Below, piece after piece: positions 49,786 through 61,122 of a stretch of DNA of 64,000 bases; within the stretch, counting starts at the first letter, position 1, and each line of letters starts with the position of its first letter. Source of the stretch: Sarcomyxa edulis. Its lineage: Eukaryota; Basidiomycota; Agaricomycetes; Agaricales; Mycenaceae. A model generated the notes under the pieces. It searched no databases. It saw only the letters and a program-made list of their open reading frames with translations, and was not told the DNA's origin. The stretch lies in contig QUOL01000014.1 in the NCBI GenBank assembly GCA_009761415.1, forward strand, positions 124,001 through 188,000, written 5' to 3'. Both the position numbers and the translations under genes were made by a program.

Positions 49786-51067
49786 ATGTTGATACCTCTC
49801 TTTCCTCCAATAACACCCAACTATGTCCTCGCCTTCCAATTCTCCTCTTGGTACCCTCAATTCTCGAAAATCAGTATCAAATCCACCATAATTCGACCCC
49901 TCAGCGAAGAGTTTTGCGAGTATCTTCACTCTGATAGTGTATTTGTACCAGAAGGATCGGAAGACTTGTTCGTCGCTTTCTATCAATTCATCTTGAGTGC
50001 GAGGTCGACTTATAGTCACTAGGCCTGCTGAGAGTGCACTGTCTGATGATGAGAAGGACGACGACGACGACGACGATGAAGAGATACAGCCTCGATATGC
50101 ATTTCCAGAGCTCGATCTCAAAATCAGAGAATGCGTGAAAGAATACGGAGCCGTCTTTCCAAAGCTAAACTTCTCTTCACCGAAGGTATATACCCCATCC
50201 AAATGCCTGTGTCAAGTCCATTAACCGACTGTAAAATCATAGGACGCATCGTGGATCTTACCCGCCTCTTCACCCTTAAAATGCACTTCTCCATCAGACG
50301 TCTACCTCCTCCTCAAATCCTCCGACTTTATCTCGCATGACATCAGCGAAGAGCACGTCTTTGATGGGTGCGAGTCCGAGTCCCAAGACTCGAAGAGACC
50401 ACCCTACGAACTAGAACTCGTCCTACGCAAATGGTACGCCGTTGACCGTAGTCGAGAACTTCGTTGTTTCGTACGACAGAATGTCTTGCTTGGTATATAC
50501 CTCTTTCCCTCGTTTACAAGTGGAAGGAAGAAGCTAAACCATCATCGACAGGTATATCCCAACGAGATCCTAATTACTACGAATACTTGAACGAGCCAAC
50601 GACCTGCGAGAACCTCGTCAACATGATCCAGAAATTCTGGCATACGAATATCAAACCTCAATGGGAGACTATCAAGGACTGTGAGTGTTCTCTTCACCTT
50701 ACATAAAGACCTTGCGTGCTCACGAATTGCTCGTATATTAGATACATTCGACATCCTCCTCACACGCGATCTGTCACGAGCCCACATCCTCGATTTCAAT
50801 CCTTACGCACCGCGAACAGACCCACTACTCTTCACATACGACGAACTATCTCTCCTTCTCCCATCTAATGAAAGTCAAGAAGAACAAGAACGCACACAAG
50901 TCCCTGAACTCAAAGTCATCGACTCAAGAACTCACCCAGCAGCGAACAGCAACGCTCCAGCCAATCAACACAACATGATTCCCTTCGAAGCGCTCAGCCT
51001 GAGTAACGGAAAGGATATCGGAGAGTTTGCTGAATTATGGCAGGATAGTATCAAGAAAAGTATCTAA
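49786..51067 (+). CDS. cdc123: CDC123 / D123 family translation factor chaperone
   Basis: CDC123 is an ATP-grasp-like protein that assembles the eIF2 trimer, so it supports translation start and cell cycle entry. Start MLIPLFPPITPNYVLAFQFS at 49786, then SIKSTIIRPLSEEFCEYL and VFVPEGSEDL. An intron with donor GTTCGT leads to PAESALSDDEKDDDDDDDEE, PELDLKIRECVKEYGAVFPK and LNFSSPKDASWI. Later exons give SDVYLLLKSSDFISHD, YELVLRKWYAVDRSRELRCF, VRQNVLLGISQRDPNYYEYL and LTRDLSRAHILDFNPYAPRT, then DPLLFTYDEL. All are hallmarks of the family. A GAC microsatellite codes the Asp run. The tail (ALSLSNGKDIGEFAELWQD) ends at 51067. Length is normal and no key block is missing. Confidence 0.92.
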
Positions 51068-51225
51068 TGCGTGCTCTTTTCAATTTCGTGTGAGGGGGAC
51101 TAGAACAGAGGGTAGGAGGGGAGGTAAGAAGATATTTCTTTTGTTGTTCTATAGCTAGCTGTATCAAAAGAAATCCATAGGATACCGTCACGGTCAAAAT
51201 CATGATCAAGAACGGAGACCTGTAT

Positions 51226-53170
51226 TTATTTGTCAACCTCGACACCAGAGTCAGTAACGGTCGTGTCGTTCCAAACAGGTTTGGCAGCAGCGAGACCGCG
51301 TGCGTTCTTGTAGAAGACGACGTTGCCTTCGTCTTCGACGAACTGGAAGGGAAATGTCGTTAGATCTAATGAGACGAAAGTGAACGAAGAAGAGTTAGCT
51401 TACCTTGCATTCTTTGAACACGCGGTAAACTTCGACCCACGAGCCAGGAGCGCCCTGTACCCGCATGCCGTTTTCGAGGAGCTTTTTGCGTAGAGCAGCT
51501 GATGCTTCCCATCTAAACACCACACCAACATCATTCAGTCAGTCAGCAAGAAACAAGCAAACAAAAGAAGGGATAATATACTCACGCGTGATAATGAGGA
51601 ATCTTGCTAGAAACATGATGGAGGATATGTGTCTCCGAAATACCATGTGTGGCATGAGCGGCGATCCAGCCCATGATAGATCCACAGTCGCCTAGGAGGT
51701 TACGGTCTAGGGTACAGAGAGCGCCACGAGGGAAGGTGAATTCCGGAGCGCGGTAGTGGGGGAGCTGTGGAAAATAAGAGAGAAGGAGTTAGCATACCAG
51801 TATAAGAGCTTGACAGAGGTGAAGAGACGTGCCAGGGGGTCTGTGTAAGTAGATTGTGAGGTCAGAATGGATGACAGCGATAAGGGAGGTAAGGAATAAC
51901 ATTACCTGTGTGTTGTAGGAAAGTGATGAGGACTAGCCAATGGTTGACCCTATAGACCTATTAGGACAAGACGATTTGACGAAGAGGAGTCTACCCACCA
52001 GAGGTAAGGGACAAGATAGAGACGGAAGACCGTAGCAAAGCCGTAGTAGTAGATCGAAGTGCAGACAGCAGCGAACCAGATGAACACCCCAATATCAGAC
52101 AGGATAACATCGTTCTTCTGATGACGTGCAAAGAAGACAGCATTGGGGTTGAAGTCTGTTGCGCCTGTTGAGTACCGACAGAGATGAACGGGAAGCAAAG
52201 TACTTACGGTTAGTGAACTTCGGGTACCTCTTCTGTCCAGATGCGTTGACGAAAAGATGAGCGATCCAACCACCGAGCTGCGTTCCCCATTGATTTCAGT
52301 ACTCCGAACTGCCGACCAAATCAACAAACCGAAATCGCAACTCACAAGGTAAGTAGCCGCGCCATAAGCAGCACTTATCGGCGAATCACCAAGAGCCTCC
52401 CATAACTCCTTCTGCACCTCTTCCGACACACGACTGCCTAGGAGGTTCTCCTTGACAGGATCCAACGGGGGAAGTCCGAGATCTGACCTAGTCGAGGGGA
52501 CGAAGACTTCGTCTCGAGTCATATGGCCCGTCGCAGCATGATGCCTTCCATGAGTGATACGCCAGGAATGGTATGGCACCCCGAGACTACAAACAGAATC
52601 AGAATCACGTGTAAGCAAGCCAAAATCAACGAAGTTGTTTTAGCTTTAGCGCTCACGCAGAATGGAGTACCCATCCAACAGAGTTATTGATCGTCTTCGA
52701 TTCACTAAACGCTTGATGTCCACATTCGTGAGCTACGACCCAGAGACCTGTCGCGAAGAGTCCCGTCCAGAAACTGTAGAGAGCCCAGATGGAGAAACGC
52801 GCGAGGGAGAAAACGAGCGCTGGGTTATAGGGTAGCGATGACTTGTGAAGCGTTAAGTAGGCGTCGGCGAATGTAGCTGTCTTGTAGACGGCGGCGATAA
52901 CGGCAAAGTCCCAGAGTCTGAACGGCAAGGATGGTTGTTGGTAATGTTGAGGTGCACTCAGGAGTAGAATCACTCACATGTAAAGGGAAGACCTGAACGC
53001 TGAGCGCTTATAACAGTGTGCACTGAGATGTTCAGGGTGAGCGGGTACGTTTGTTCAGACGCAAAAAGGACTCACGGGATAACGCCCAACAGATCTTTGA
53101 CGGTGAACTGAGGTACGACATAGTCGACCTGCTCGACGACGGTGACACCGTCCACGTTTGCCTTGGTCAT
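51226..53170 (-). CDS. Delta-12 fatty-acid desaturase
   Basis: An endoplasmic-reticulum membrane desaturase that should convert oleate to linoleate. Start MTKANVDGVTVVEQVDYVVP at 53170. The three histidine boxes are VVAHECGHQAFSES, WRITHGRHHAATGHMTRDEV and ETHILHHVSSKIPHYHA. These fit HxCGH, HxxHH-like (HGRHH) and HxxHH. Membrane pairs surround the boxes (VFSLARFSIWALYSFWTGLF, GVFIWFAAVCTSIYYYGFAT). VNHWLVLITFLQHTD and MGWIAAHATHGISETH are typical of FAD2/ODE12 enzymes. The end is VWNDTTVTDSGVEVDK at 51226. About nine introns. It is convergent with CDC123 (160 bp between stops). Expression may respond to temperature; the sequence does not show how. Confidence 0.92.
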
Positions 53171-53536
53171 TATAGAAATCTAGGAAAAAGTCTAGAAATT
53201 CTAGAGAGAATGAATGAATGAGCTGGTCGTCCGTCTACCCAGAACTGAAACTGGAGAGACTTGGAGAGCAAAAGATGAAAGGTGGATTGCAACTTTTATG
53301 GGGGTCGGCTTCTTCCGAAAGTGCCTTTGGGGAAAGGCAACCGATCTATCAAAATCACGAGAAGACCGTTCTGGCCAATTGAACAGCGTAAATTATCGAA
53401 TGTCAAACCGCCAAAATATCTCAGTAGACGTCGTACGATGGGACGCTTCGAGGTGTATTAGAAAAATACAGTACTAGCAGTATAGATTGTCCAAGTAGAT
53501 CATAGCAAACCAAGTATTCCATCAATGCCACTGAGG

Positions 53537-55447
53537 CTACCGAGGTAAATCCTTCAGTCTCGCAGCTAACCCCTCTAGAAAAGCAAATCCATCCTACAAC
53601 ACGCGTCAGGCCATCGTCCAACATGACAAGAAACCCAGGCTTACCTTGGTGACAGTCCTCCCAGCACTCCCATCCGTCACCGACCCAAAATCTCTAATCA
53701 TCACCGCCAACGCCATATTCCCAGCCGCGCTGCCTACCTGTCGCTTCAGCCGAGCAACTACATCTAATTTGTTGTGTGTCGGATTAGCTGGATCCGCGGT
53801 AACAAGGCCAGTACTCCGTGTCTTTGATGTCGTTCTCAGTGGTTGGACCGGGACGACCTCAAATACCGACGGATCTGCAAGTTGTTTATACAAAGCGTCC
53901 AGAACCGCGAACCCTTCTTTCGTCAGGTTCCGTGAAGAGTTGGTTTGTAGAGCATCGATGAAATCCAGGACGATATGGGATAGCATGGCGTTGTCCGTCG
54001 CACTGTACGTTCGACTCGCTAAAGACCGAAGTTTCTGTGCTTTTGTAGTGGTATGTGGGTGATGTGGAGGAAGGGGACGGCGAGTGCTGCTGATCTCCAG
54101 GGTTTTGGCCTTATCGGAATCGTTTTGAGCTCGGGCTTGACGGATCGCGTCGTCGACATTTTTGCGATCACCTAGGATTTGTCGGTCCCCGAATTTGAGG
54201 TTGGCCAAGCCCACGAGGAGTTCTTCAACGTCTGCATCTGGGGTTTGACGTTTCGCTCGAGGGGACATTATCTGGTCATACAATCAGCTTTCCATGAATC
54301 CGTGCGCAATCACAATCGCGATAGCACTGACCTGCTCAGCAACGGGAGGCGGCCACACAAAGTCATCGGACCCACCAAACCCCCTCTCACACGCCAGCTC
54401 CTTGAACTCGTTCCTCCACCTCGCATAATCAGGACAATCCTGAAACTTCAGTTGTCGACTATACCTTAGGAATTCTTCAAATTCGGGAGGCATGCCTCTG
54501 CAGAGATCTTCAGGACGAGCGAGACGTTTTTCTTTTTTGAGGCGATTGTGTGCTGCATCGGTTTTTGGGACGCCATTTCTTGTCCAGCTTAGGCCGTTTG
54601 GGGTGAGGAGGTGGATGAACATGAGGGCGGCTGCTTCGAGGTCGTCGCGTCGGGATGGTACTTTCATAGCACAACAACAATCACAATAAGTGAATGAATG
54701 GATAACAAGTCGGGACGCGTAAAGAAGAGTGCACTCACCCTTTCCTCGACAATGAACAGCTACCGAGCTAAACCAATAATTGCCTATAAAGTCTCGTTTC
54801 GCTCTACTATCTGGAATGTGGCGTTTGGTGTGAGGATCAATATAACGTTTTGAGAACCCAAAATCAATCATGTAGATTGTTTTATCGTATGGTGGGAGGC
54901 CTACGACACAGTTGCCTAGTTGGATGTCGCGGTGCAGGACTCCTCGGGAATGCATGAATTCTAGACGCGTTATCTATTTGTTGGGTCAGCGGGTGAGAGG
55001 GAGGGAGAGTTGTTCTGAGTTGAAGGGCGTACCACTTGCATAGCAATAGAACACACACTTCGTAGATCCATCATACCATTCCCGGTTTTTCTGTAAAGCG
55101 AATCCAGGCTTGATCCCAGTAGATCGATGGCGAGGTAATCCCATGGTCCCTCAACACCCGCCGCCCATAGTGTCGGCATGCCAGGACCGCCCTGGAGAAG
55201 TGGATATAATGCTCGTTCATAGCGATTCGTAGGACACGAATGGTCGACGGCTTGTACTTTCAGCGCGACGACTTGGTTTGTGTGGACATTTGTAGCTCGG
55301 TAGATGGCCCCTGGAGTGATGCACATCCGTGAATACGGCTTGAATACTTCAAGCCAGTCGGTGAGACGAACCAGAGAATCCTGATCCCAAAACATCGCCC
55401 AACCACCAGTTACCCAACCGTCGAGGAACCCTGTCGTCTGAAGACAT
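53537..55447 (-). CDS. CK1-like protein kinase
   Basis: A protein kinase related to casein kinase 1. Start MSSDDRVPRRLGNWWLGDVL at 55447, with glycine loop LGSGFSGAIYRA and catalytic Lys in VVALKVQAVD. LLGSSLDSLYRKTG, LEFMHSRGVLHRDIQLGN, YMIDFGFSKRYIDPHT and RDFIGNYWFSSVAVH follow, then SRRDDLEAAALMFIHLL. These follow CK1 order. In the catalytic loop the usual Lys of HRDxKxxN is Gln (HRDIQLGN), while Asp and Asn are kept. After the kinase core come about 220 residues with helices and proline-rich parts, and a last exon DGFAFLEGLAARLKDLPR stopping at 53537. Several small introns. Targets unknown. Related kinases with this loop exist in basidiomycetes as far as I recall. Confidence 0.8.
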
Positions 55448-55929
55448 TTCTATATGGATCGAAGATTCAGATTGGCCTTGGAAATTTACCGCCTACTTGA
55501 GCTCTTGCTGGCTCTTGGATTTGTACGCGTGGCTACGGCGTGGTTGCGGGTCCCCAAGGGTGGTACGCGCCTGACGGTGACAGTTCAAACGTTCGAGTTG
55601 GAATTGTACGTATGGTCCAAGCGTGGGCGCGTGCTGGTGAAGTTTAGTCGAGCTTTCTTTTTCGTGTCGAATAGTACCCGCAAACTCAGCATCGCATGAT
55701 CACGAGAAAGATATGTATACAAGTCATTATTCGGTGCAGAAAAAAAGGAGGAAAGATCAAGACGGATGGTAGTAAGAAAGCTATGTACATCATGATGTTG
55801 CCATGTTCAGCGAAGCTAGTCGGCATTCGCGAGGACCGGATCAAGGTGAGCGTGCTCGAAACGCTCAGTCTTGTGGAGGACCTGCATGATGAAAGAAATG
55901 GGAGTAACATAAATCACGTCGGTGCGATC

Positions 55930-56285
55930 TATTATATCAATGCCCCCAGACGCGCCCTGGCGATGTCGGAGCGAAAGGCCTTGAGTGTCTCGATCCGCTC
56001 TTCCGAATTCTTCAGAGCCCGCACCGCTAGCTTTCACCAATGCAGAGTTGCAATTGTCTTTTTCAACGACGCGCTGGATCTTCGCCTTGTCCCCGAAAGC
56101 AACCCGAAAGTATCAAGATATATGTCCTTGATCTCGGTGTCGATAGCAGCGAGTTTCTTGCTGAACCCAGAGGTGCCAAGGATCATCACATCCTGACGAG
56201 GCTTGCTGCCGTTACTCGACTCATACTCCTCGTTGCGATCCTTGTCGAGGGGGAGTTCGGAAGAACCTTCCCTTTATGAGTGTTT
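55930..56285 (-). pseudogene. Frameshifted remnant of an unidentified gene
   Basis: The minus strand holds protein-like stretches in three frames in consistent order: DVMILGTSGFSKKLAAIDTE, then DKAKIQRVVEKDNCNSALVK, then RIETLKAFRSDIARARLGAL and a stop. One-base shifts near 56100 and 55995 would join them. No start exon or family was found. An antisense plus-strand frame (55696-56196) covers the same DNA but looks less like protein. Confidence 0.3.
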
Positions 56286-56335
56286 GGATCAGATGGTAAA
56301 AGCTTCCCCGAGAGAGCCGAGTGGCACTGGCAGTA

Positions 56336-56363
56336 GTTCAACGTTCAACGTTCAACGTTCAAC
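56336..56363 (+). repeat. Microsatellite (GTTCAAC)4
   Basis: Four perfect 7-bp units in the space downstream of the esterase gene. Confidence 0.9.
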
Positions 56364-56465
56364 CACCGTACTACGCGTATTACATTGCAACACTAGGTAT
56401 AAACGATTGAATTGTATTAAATAACTTAGTTCTAACTGCACTGACCATCTCAAAACAGTGTTCAG

Positions 56466-58828
56466 TTAAGCCCCGATCTGGTCGAACAGATCATTCAGCA
56501 ACTCCATAGCTTCTTGTCGATATGTATCAGCTGTCAGTGTGATGTTATCCACGTCGTTGTACTGCATGAGCACAGGTGCGGAGGGATCACTATTCCAAAG
56601 AGGCCAGTTGAAACCTTTCAAGCCACTAACGAGACTGGCTGGCGCGTTCGCAGGGGTGTTGGGGTTCAGATTGTTGACGAAATTAACTGTTGAAAGGTGT
56701 CAGTGCGGTTCATTCTGACATGGTGATGTGACAACGTACTGAGAGCGTCCGTTCCAATAAAGTCTGAAGGGCTACCGTCCCCAAAGAATTCGCTGATATC
56801 TACACCGTGAATCGAGCCAAGGAATGGGAAGTCTTTGGCGGCCTTCGATACTGATGGAGAGAACTTGAACATTCGTGTACTCTACGCATATTACAGGGCA
56901 CTCACAGTATGACCATGTATCTTGGGTTTTCGACATTGTCTGCAACAACGATCGACGATCGGATTGGAACGCAGCGTCACCCACGAACGCAGCAAGACGT
57001 TTGTACTGGGTACTAGATCGAAATATATAAAGTTAATAATTGCAATACGAGCAGTAAGTCAACGGGATCAACGGACGTCAAGTTGTACAAATCCCCTGTT
57101 CCGAAAGGCGATCCCTGGTGATGACCAAAATAATTAGCTGACATCTCTGAAATGCAAGGTATGCTTTCGAGTCTAGTCGTACATCAGCGGGATCAGATGG
57201 ATATGCATGGCCTACGGCCGATATATTGGCGTAGCTCACTCCAGGTAGATACCTAAAGATACCAACGATTAGGCTAGCATCCAGAAATCATGAGGATTTA
57301 GACACACCAGTCATGTACGAAATCAAGGAATCCTACATCCGTTCTACATTCAAGAGAAATTCAGTACCACACTTGGTCAACAGGAAGGATAGGTATCCTA
57401 CGTGATATTCGTGAGTCCGACAGTAAAGAGAGTACCCTCATCATCGACATCACCAGCAATAAGAGGTATTTTGGCGTAGCGACCATTCTTGATGCTTGTC
57501 TTCCACGATTCCGTGAGGAACCCACCTCCGAAGCTTGGATTCCAGGTGAGATTCGTACCAGTATTAGCGAACATGGAAGGAGTGGTGTTGATAGCTGCTT
57601 TTAGAATATCATAGTCGACAGAGCGGAGACAGTCAAGCGTAGATTTGCTAGAGCTGCAGTTGGTTTGCTGGACGAGAGTGTCGTAGAAACCTTGGTGTTT
57701 TTGTGATGAGACTTCGATAATAGGTGACGCGTATCCAGATTGCTATAGGTGTACGAGAGCCGAGGTCAGCAATTTGTGAAGAAGAGATCAAGTCTGGGAT
57801 TCACGTACCATAATGCCACCACGGAACAACCCTTCATGGTTCCCTCCATTGGCGACCATCTGCGCTACAATGGATTCACTGCCGGCACTCTGCCCATACA
57901 AAGTTACCTTGTCAGGATCACCTCCGAATTTCCGAATATTCTTGTTGATCCATTGGAGAGCCAAACGTTCTGGAATTGACTCTCGTCAGCGAGAACAAAA
58001 AGGAAGAATAGGGATCTAGCATTCACGATCGTGCAGGCCAAGGTTAGCAATTCCCGCTTCTTTCACCTCCTTGCCGGCCAAAAAGCCAAAAGCACCGACT
58101 CGGTAATTAAATGATACGTAGAGGATTGGTTGACTGAGTTCCATCGAGCGAGAGACGATTTGGGTGCCATTAGAAACAGCTGAATCACCATTCATGAATC
58201 CGCCTCCATAGATCCACTATTGACGGATAAACATCGGTGAACTCGTGCGAAACAAAACAAGATCGATACTTACAACAACGACAGGAAGATTTGCGGTTCC
58301 AGAAATTCCAGCTGGTCTGACCACGTTCAGGTAAAGACCTGATTTGGTATTTTAGAGTGAGGATGCGGTGTGTCAAGAACTGGAGATCAAGCAAAATCAC
58401 GCACAGTCTTCTGCATCCGGGGTAGAAGCCAATGATGCTGCAATTGGACTAAAGTCGACACCTTGGACGACTGGGAGAGAGAAATTTTGTTGAGAACAGG
58501 CATGTCCAGGAGTGGTTGCTTGCTTGATGCCATGCGACTGTGAGAACGAAGGAGGGAACGGAAGGCGGAATCGCAGATTTCCAACTCTATCAAAGAATCA
58601 TAGAACCAGATTTTCAGGTATAGTCCTGAGTATGAAAATACATGGTGCTACTCACGGTGGACGCGCGTAAGGAATGCCTAGGAAGGATTCGGTGGTGTTG
58701 GCAGAGGAGAACCCTTCATAGATCGTGAATCCTATTTGTACGTTGGGGCTATTGGGATTGAGTCGAGGGATGGCATGAGCAGTCGAAAATAAATAGAATG
58801 GGAGGATCAAGGAGATTATAAGGCGCAT
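56466..58828 (-). CDS. Secreted type-B carboxylesterase / lipase
   Basis: A large secreted alpha/beta hydrolase that cleaves ester bonds. Start MRLIISLILPFYLFSTAHAI at 58828 is a signal peptide. IYEGFSSANTTESFLGIPYA then RPP is the family's N-terminal mark; the next parts are EDC-GLYLNVVRPAG, LPVVVWIYGGGFMNGDSAV (oxyanion hole GGG) and NYRVGAFGFLAG. The nucleophile elbow is YGQSAGSESI. FLTESWKTSIKNGRYAKIPL and GDVDDEGTLFT carry the region of the acidic residue. The C-terminus reads RQEAMELLNDLFDQIGA and stops at 56466. Many small exons are needed. The His of the triad lies in the 3' half, which I did not resolve base by base. Substrates may be lipids or plant esters. Confidence 0.83.
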
Positions 58829-59448
58829 TGTCGTTTGAAGAAGGAAAGAAGGAACCTGAAGAGGACGAGATTGGATTGGCGTAGAACTCTCGGTGTCTTA
58901 TGCCATTCTTTTGCACAGGGTCTGAAATGACGTTAGTACAGGCTGTGTGGGGTAAGCGATGCATAGATTTGGATAATTTTCGAGCGCTATGGGCGGTGTA
59001 GGTTCATCAAGACATTACATTTGCATGTCTGCATCTTGACAACACCACGATTGCACCCGATCCATTGCACCCGGATTTAGTAGGAAGAGACGTTCAATGG
59101 ACTTTCCGGGTCCAGTTGGACGTCGTAATATTAGACTCGTGCAGAAGTCTGTGTCCGCATGGAATCCGAGCGTTGAAGACGTCCGTCCTGAGGAATATTT
59201 TGTCCTATTCCAGGGAAGAGACCTAAACAAATGATCAAATTGGATCAACGTCCAATTATAACGCGACCGATGCAGCGTTATTCATAGGCGTACTAGGCTA
59301 TAGAGAGCAACGAACAGAATTCGTTCCTGTGATGGGGGGTTTCAGCTCGGCACCAACATAGATGATGTATATTTATAGGTATAGGTATAATGAATGAACA
59401 GCGGCAAGAGGAAACGGAAAATAAGAAGGGAACAACGACTCATCCGAA
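58829..59448. other. Intergenic region
   Basis: A 620-bp space between the esterase start and the ERG26 stop on the same strand. It should hold the esterase promoter; no gene or defined site is seen. Confidence 0.45.
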
Positions 59449-60939
59449 TCAATGAGCTTGTTTGTGATTCCCAGCTGCGTGTTCGGCCTTCCACCACTAC
59501 AATAAACCCGTTAGCATGCAGGAATGACAAAGATGAGGAAGTACTCACTTCCACCATCCTCTTCACTCCCTCCTCTACTCCGATCTCGGGCTCATATCCC
59601 AACACGCGCCTCGCCTTTTCGATGTTATGCCATCTCGTCGCACAGCTAAAGGTAATCTTAAATCTAGTAAACGTCGGCTCTTTCCCTGTCAGCCATCCGA
59701 ACCACTCAGCACCCGCAGCAGCGGCCATCCCAATGGATTTGGGTAGCACGATGTACCCGTTGCGTTTCCTGCGTTTTTCTTTCTGCTCTGGGAAGATAGA
59801 GTCTAGATGATGCCAAACGACTCTCATGAAGTCCCAGAAATAGCAGGGTTCGCCGTTGGTGATGAAGAAAGCTTGACCGGCGACTTGAAGAGGAGAGGTG
59901 CCAGAGCGAGCTTTGGTTATGGCGAGGGAATTCTCGGAGAAGGGGTCGAATCGTGAGCGGACGACTGGACGGGTGGAGGGAGGGGGGTCTGGAAGTTCGA
60001 ATGCGGCGGCGATCTGTGCGGCATTGGCAGGAGGGGTCAGGTATGGGCCCAGAGGACGGGATTGACAGGTGGGGATACGGTGTTTGCCTGTTGTTAGATC
60101 TATGGAACGGAGAGGGTAGTCTATAATGGCCGTTTCGTCGGAGGGAAGGGGCTCTCCGAGTTTATCTGCAGCGAGGAGATGTGCTCGGGCGACGTTGCCG
60201 ACGTAAGTCCAGTCAAAGAGATTGGTGTTGTCGCCGATTTGGAAGTGTGTTTGGCCACGTTCGTACACTTGGTAGAGGCCCAGCATTACCTGGCGGTCTC
60301 CAGGTCTGTATTTAGGTGGTTAGGGCGCCGTCGAAATTAGAGAGGTGATAAATGTACGGACCCGAATATGCCTGCAGGTCTTAGAGCGACAGTCAATAGT
60401 CCACCCTTTCCATTGGCTGATAAGACTGCTTCCTCAGCCTTTGCTTTTGATTCATTGTACGCATCTAGGGGTTTATCCGGAGGAGGTAGACGTTCGTCGA
60501 TGTCGATGATGTCTGCGCCATTGAACACGACACCGGCGGAGCTAGTATAAACCAGTTTTCGGACCCCTGTAGATATGGCAGCTGCTATTATAGCCTTTGT
60601 GCCGTCCACATTTACTTTCCAGTAGAGTGCGGGGTCGTTCAGACCTGCAGTGGGTGACGCGGTATGAATTATGCAAGTTGCGCCGCTCTACTCATGGCAA
60701 AAATATTGAGTGGCTATGAAATCAAGCATGAAAAGTAGGCTTACCTTGCGAAGGGCTGAAGCGACCTGTCCTTCCTCGCTGATATCCCCAGAGTAGAATG
60801 GAACATCCTGGTACCGTTGTACGATGTCGAACACAGAGACATTGTCGCCTCTATCGAGAAGTTGTTGGACGATGTGCCTGCCCACAAATCCACTTCCTCC
60901 AATAACGAGAAATACATCTTTTTTTGCGGGGGAAGACAT
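59449..60939 (-). CDS. erg26: Sterol-4-alpha-carboxylate 3-dehydrogenase (ERG26-like)
   Basis: An NAD(P)-dependent 3-beta-HSD/isomerase family enzyme for C-4 demethylation in ergosterol synthesis. Start MSSPAKKDVFLVIGGSGFVG at 60939 with the GGxGFxG cofactor loop. SGDISEEGQVASALRK and the next exon with IIHTASPTAGLNDP follow; VNVDGTKAIIAAA and LVYTSSAGVVFNGADI come next. The catalytic Tyr-Lys pair is YNESKAKAEEAVL. LRPAGIFGPGDRQVMLGLYQ, NLFDWTYVGNVARAHLLAAD, GEPCYFWDFMRVVWHHLD and EKARRVLGYEPEIGVEEGVK follow. A last exon adds WWKAEHAAGNHKQAH. The order and NLFDWTYVGNVA fit ERG26 well. The start lies 183 bp from the divergent borealin-like gene, so the promoter is probably shared. Confidence 0.88.
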
Positions 60940-61122
60940 GGCAGTTCTCAAGTAATGGAGGAGTCTAGTTGTGGAACGATTTTGCAAGTTGTCTAATTTT
61001 AGGGCAAGCTTGGCCACGCGACGCGATCAGCCCTGGTCAACAACCGTGTCATTTCACCGAGATTGCATCCAGAGCTCATCGTCCTCAACGTTCAGCTCAA
61101 CGCTCAACGACACTTGCCCGCA
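60940..61122. promoter_or_regulatory. Bidirectional promoter, ERG26 / borealin-like gene
   Basis: Just 183 bp lies between the two divergent starts. It holds GTTCAGCTCAACGCTCAACG near 61090; no known site is claimed. Confidence 0.45.

Noticed and set aside
49639..50202. 187-codon minus-strand frame with a Ser run
   Set aside because: It is antisense to the first exons of CDC123; the Ser run is the reverse of the Asp microsatellite.
53646..54062. 138-codon plus-strand frame
   Set aside because: Antisense to the C-terminal exon of the CK1-like kinase gene, which rejoins in frame with its neighbours.
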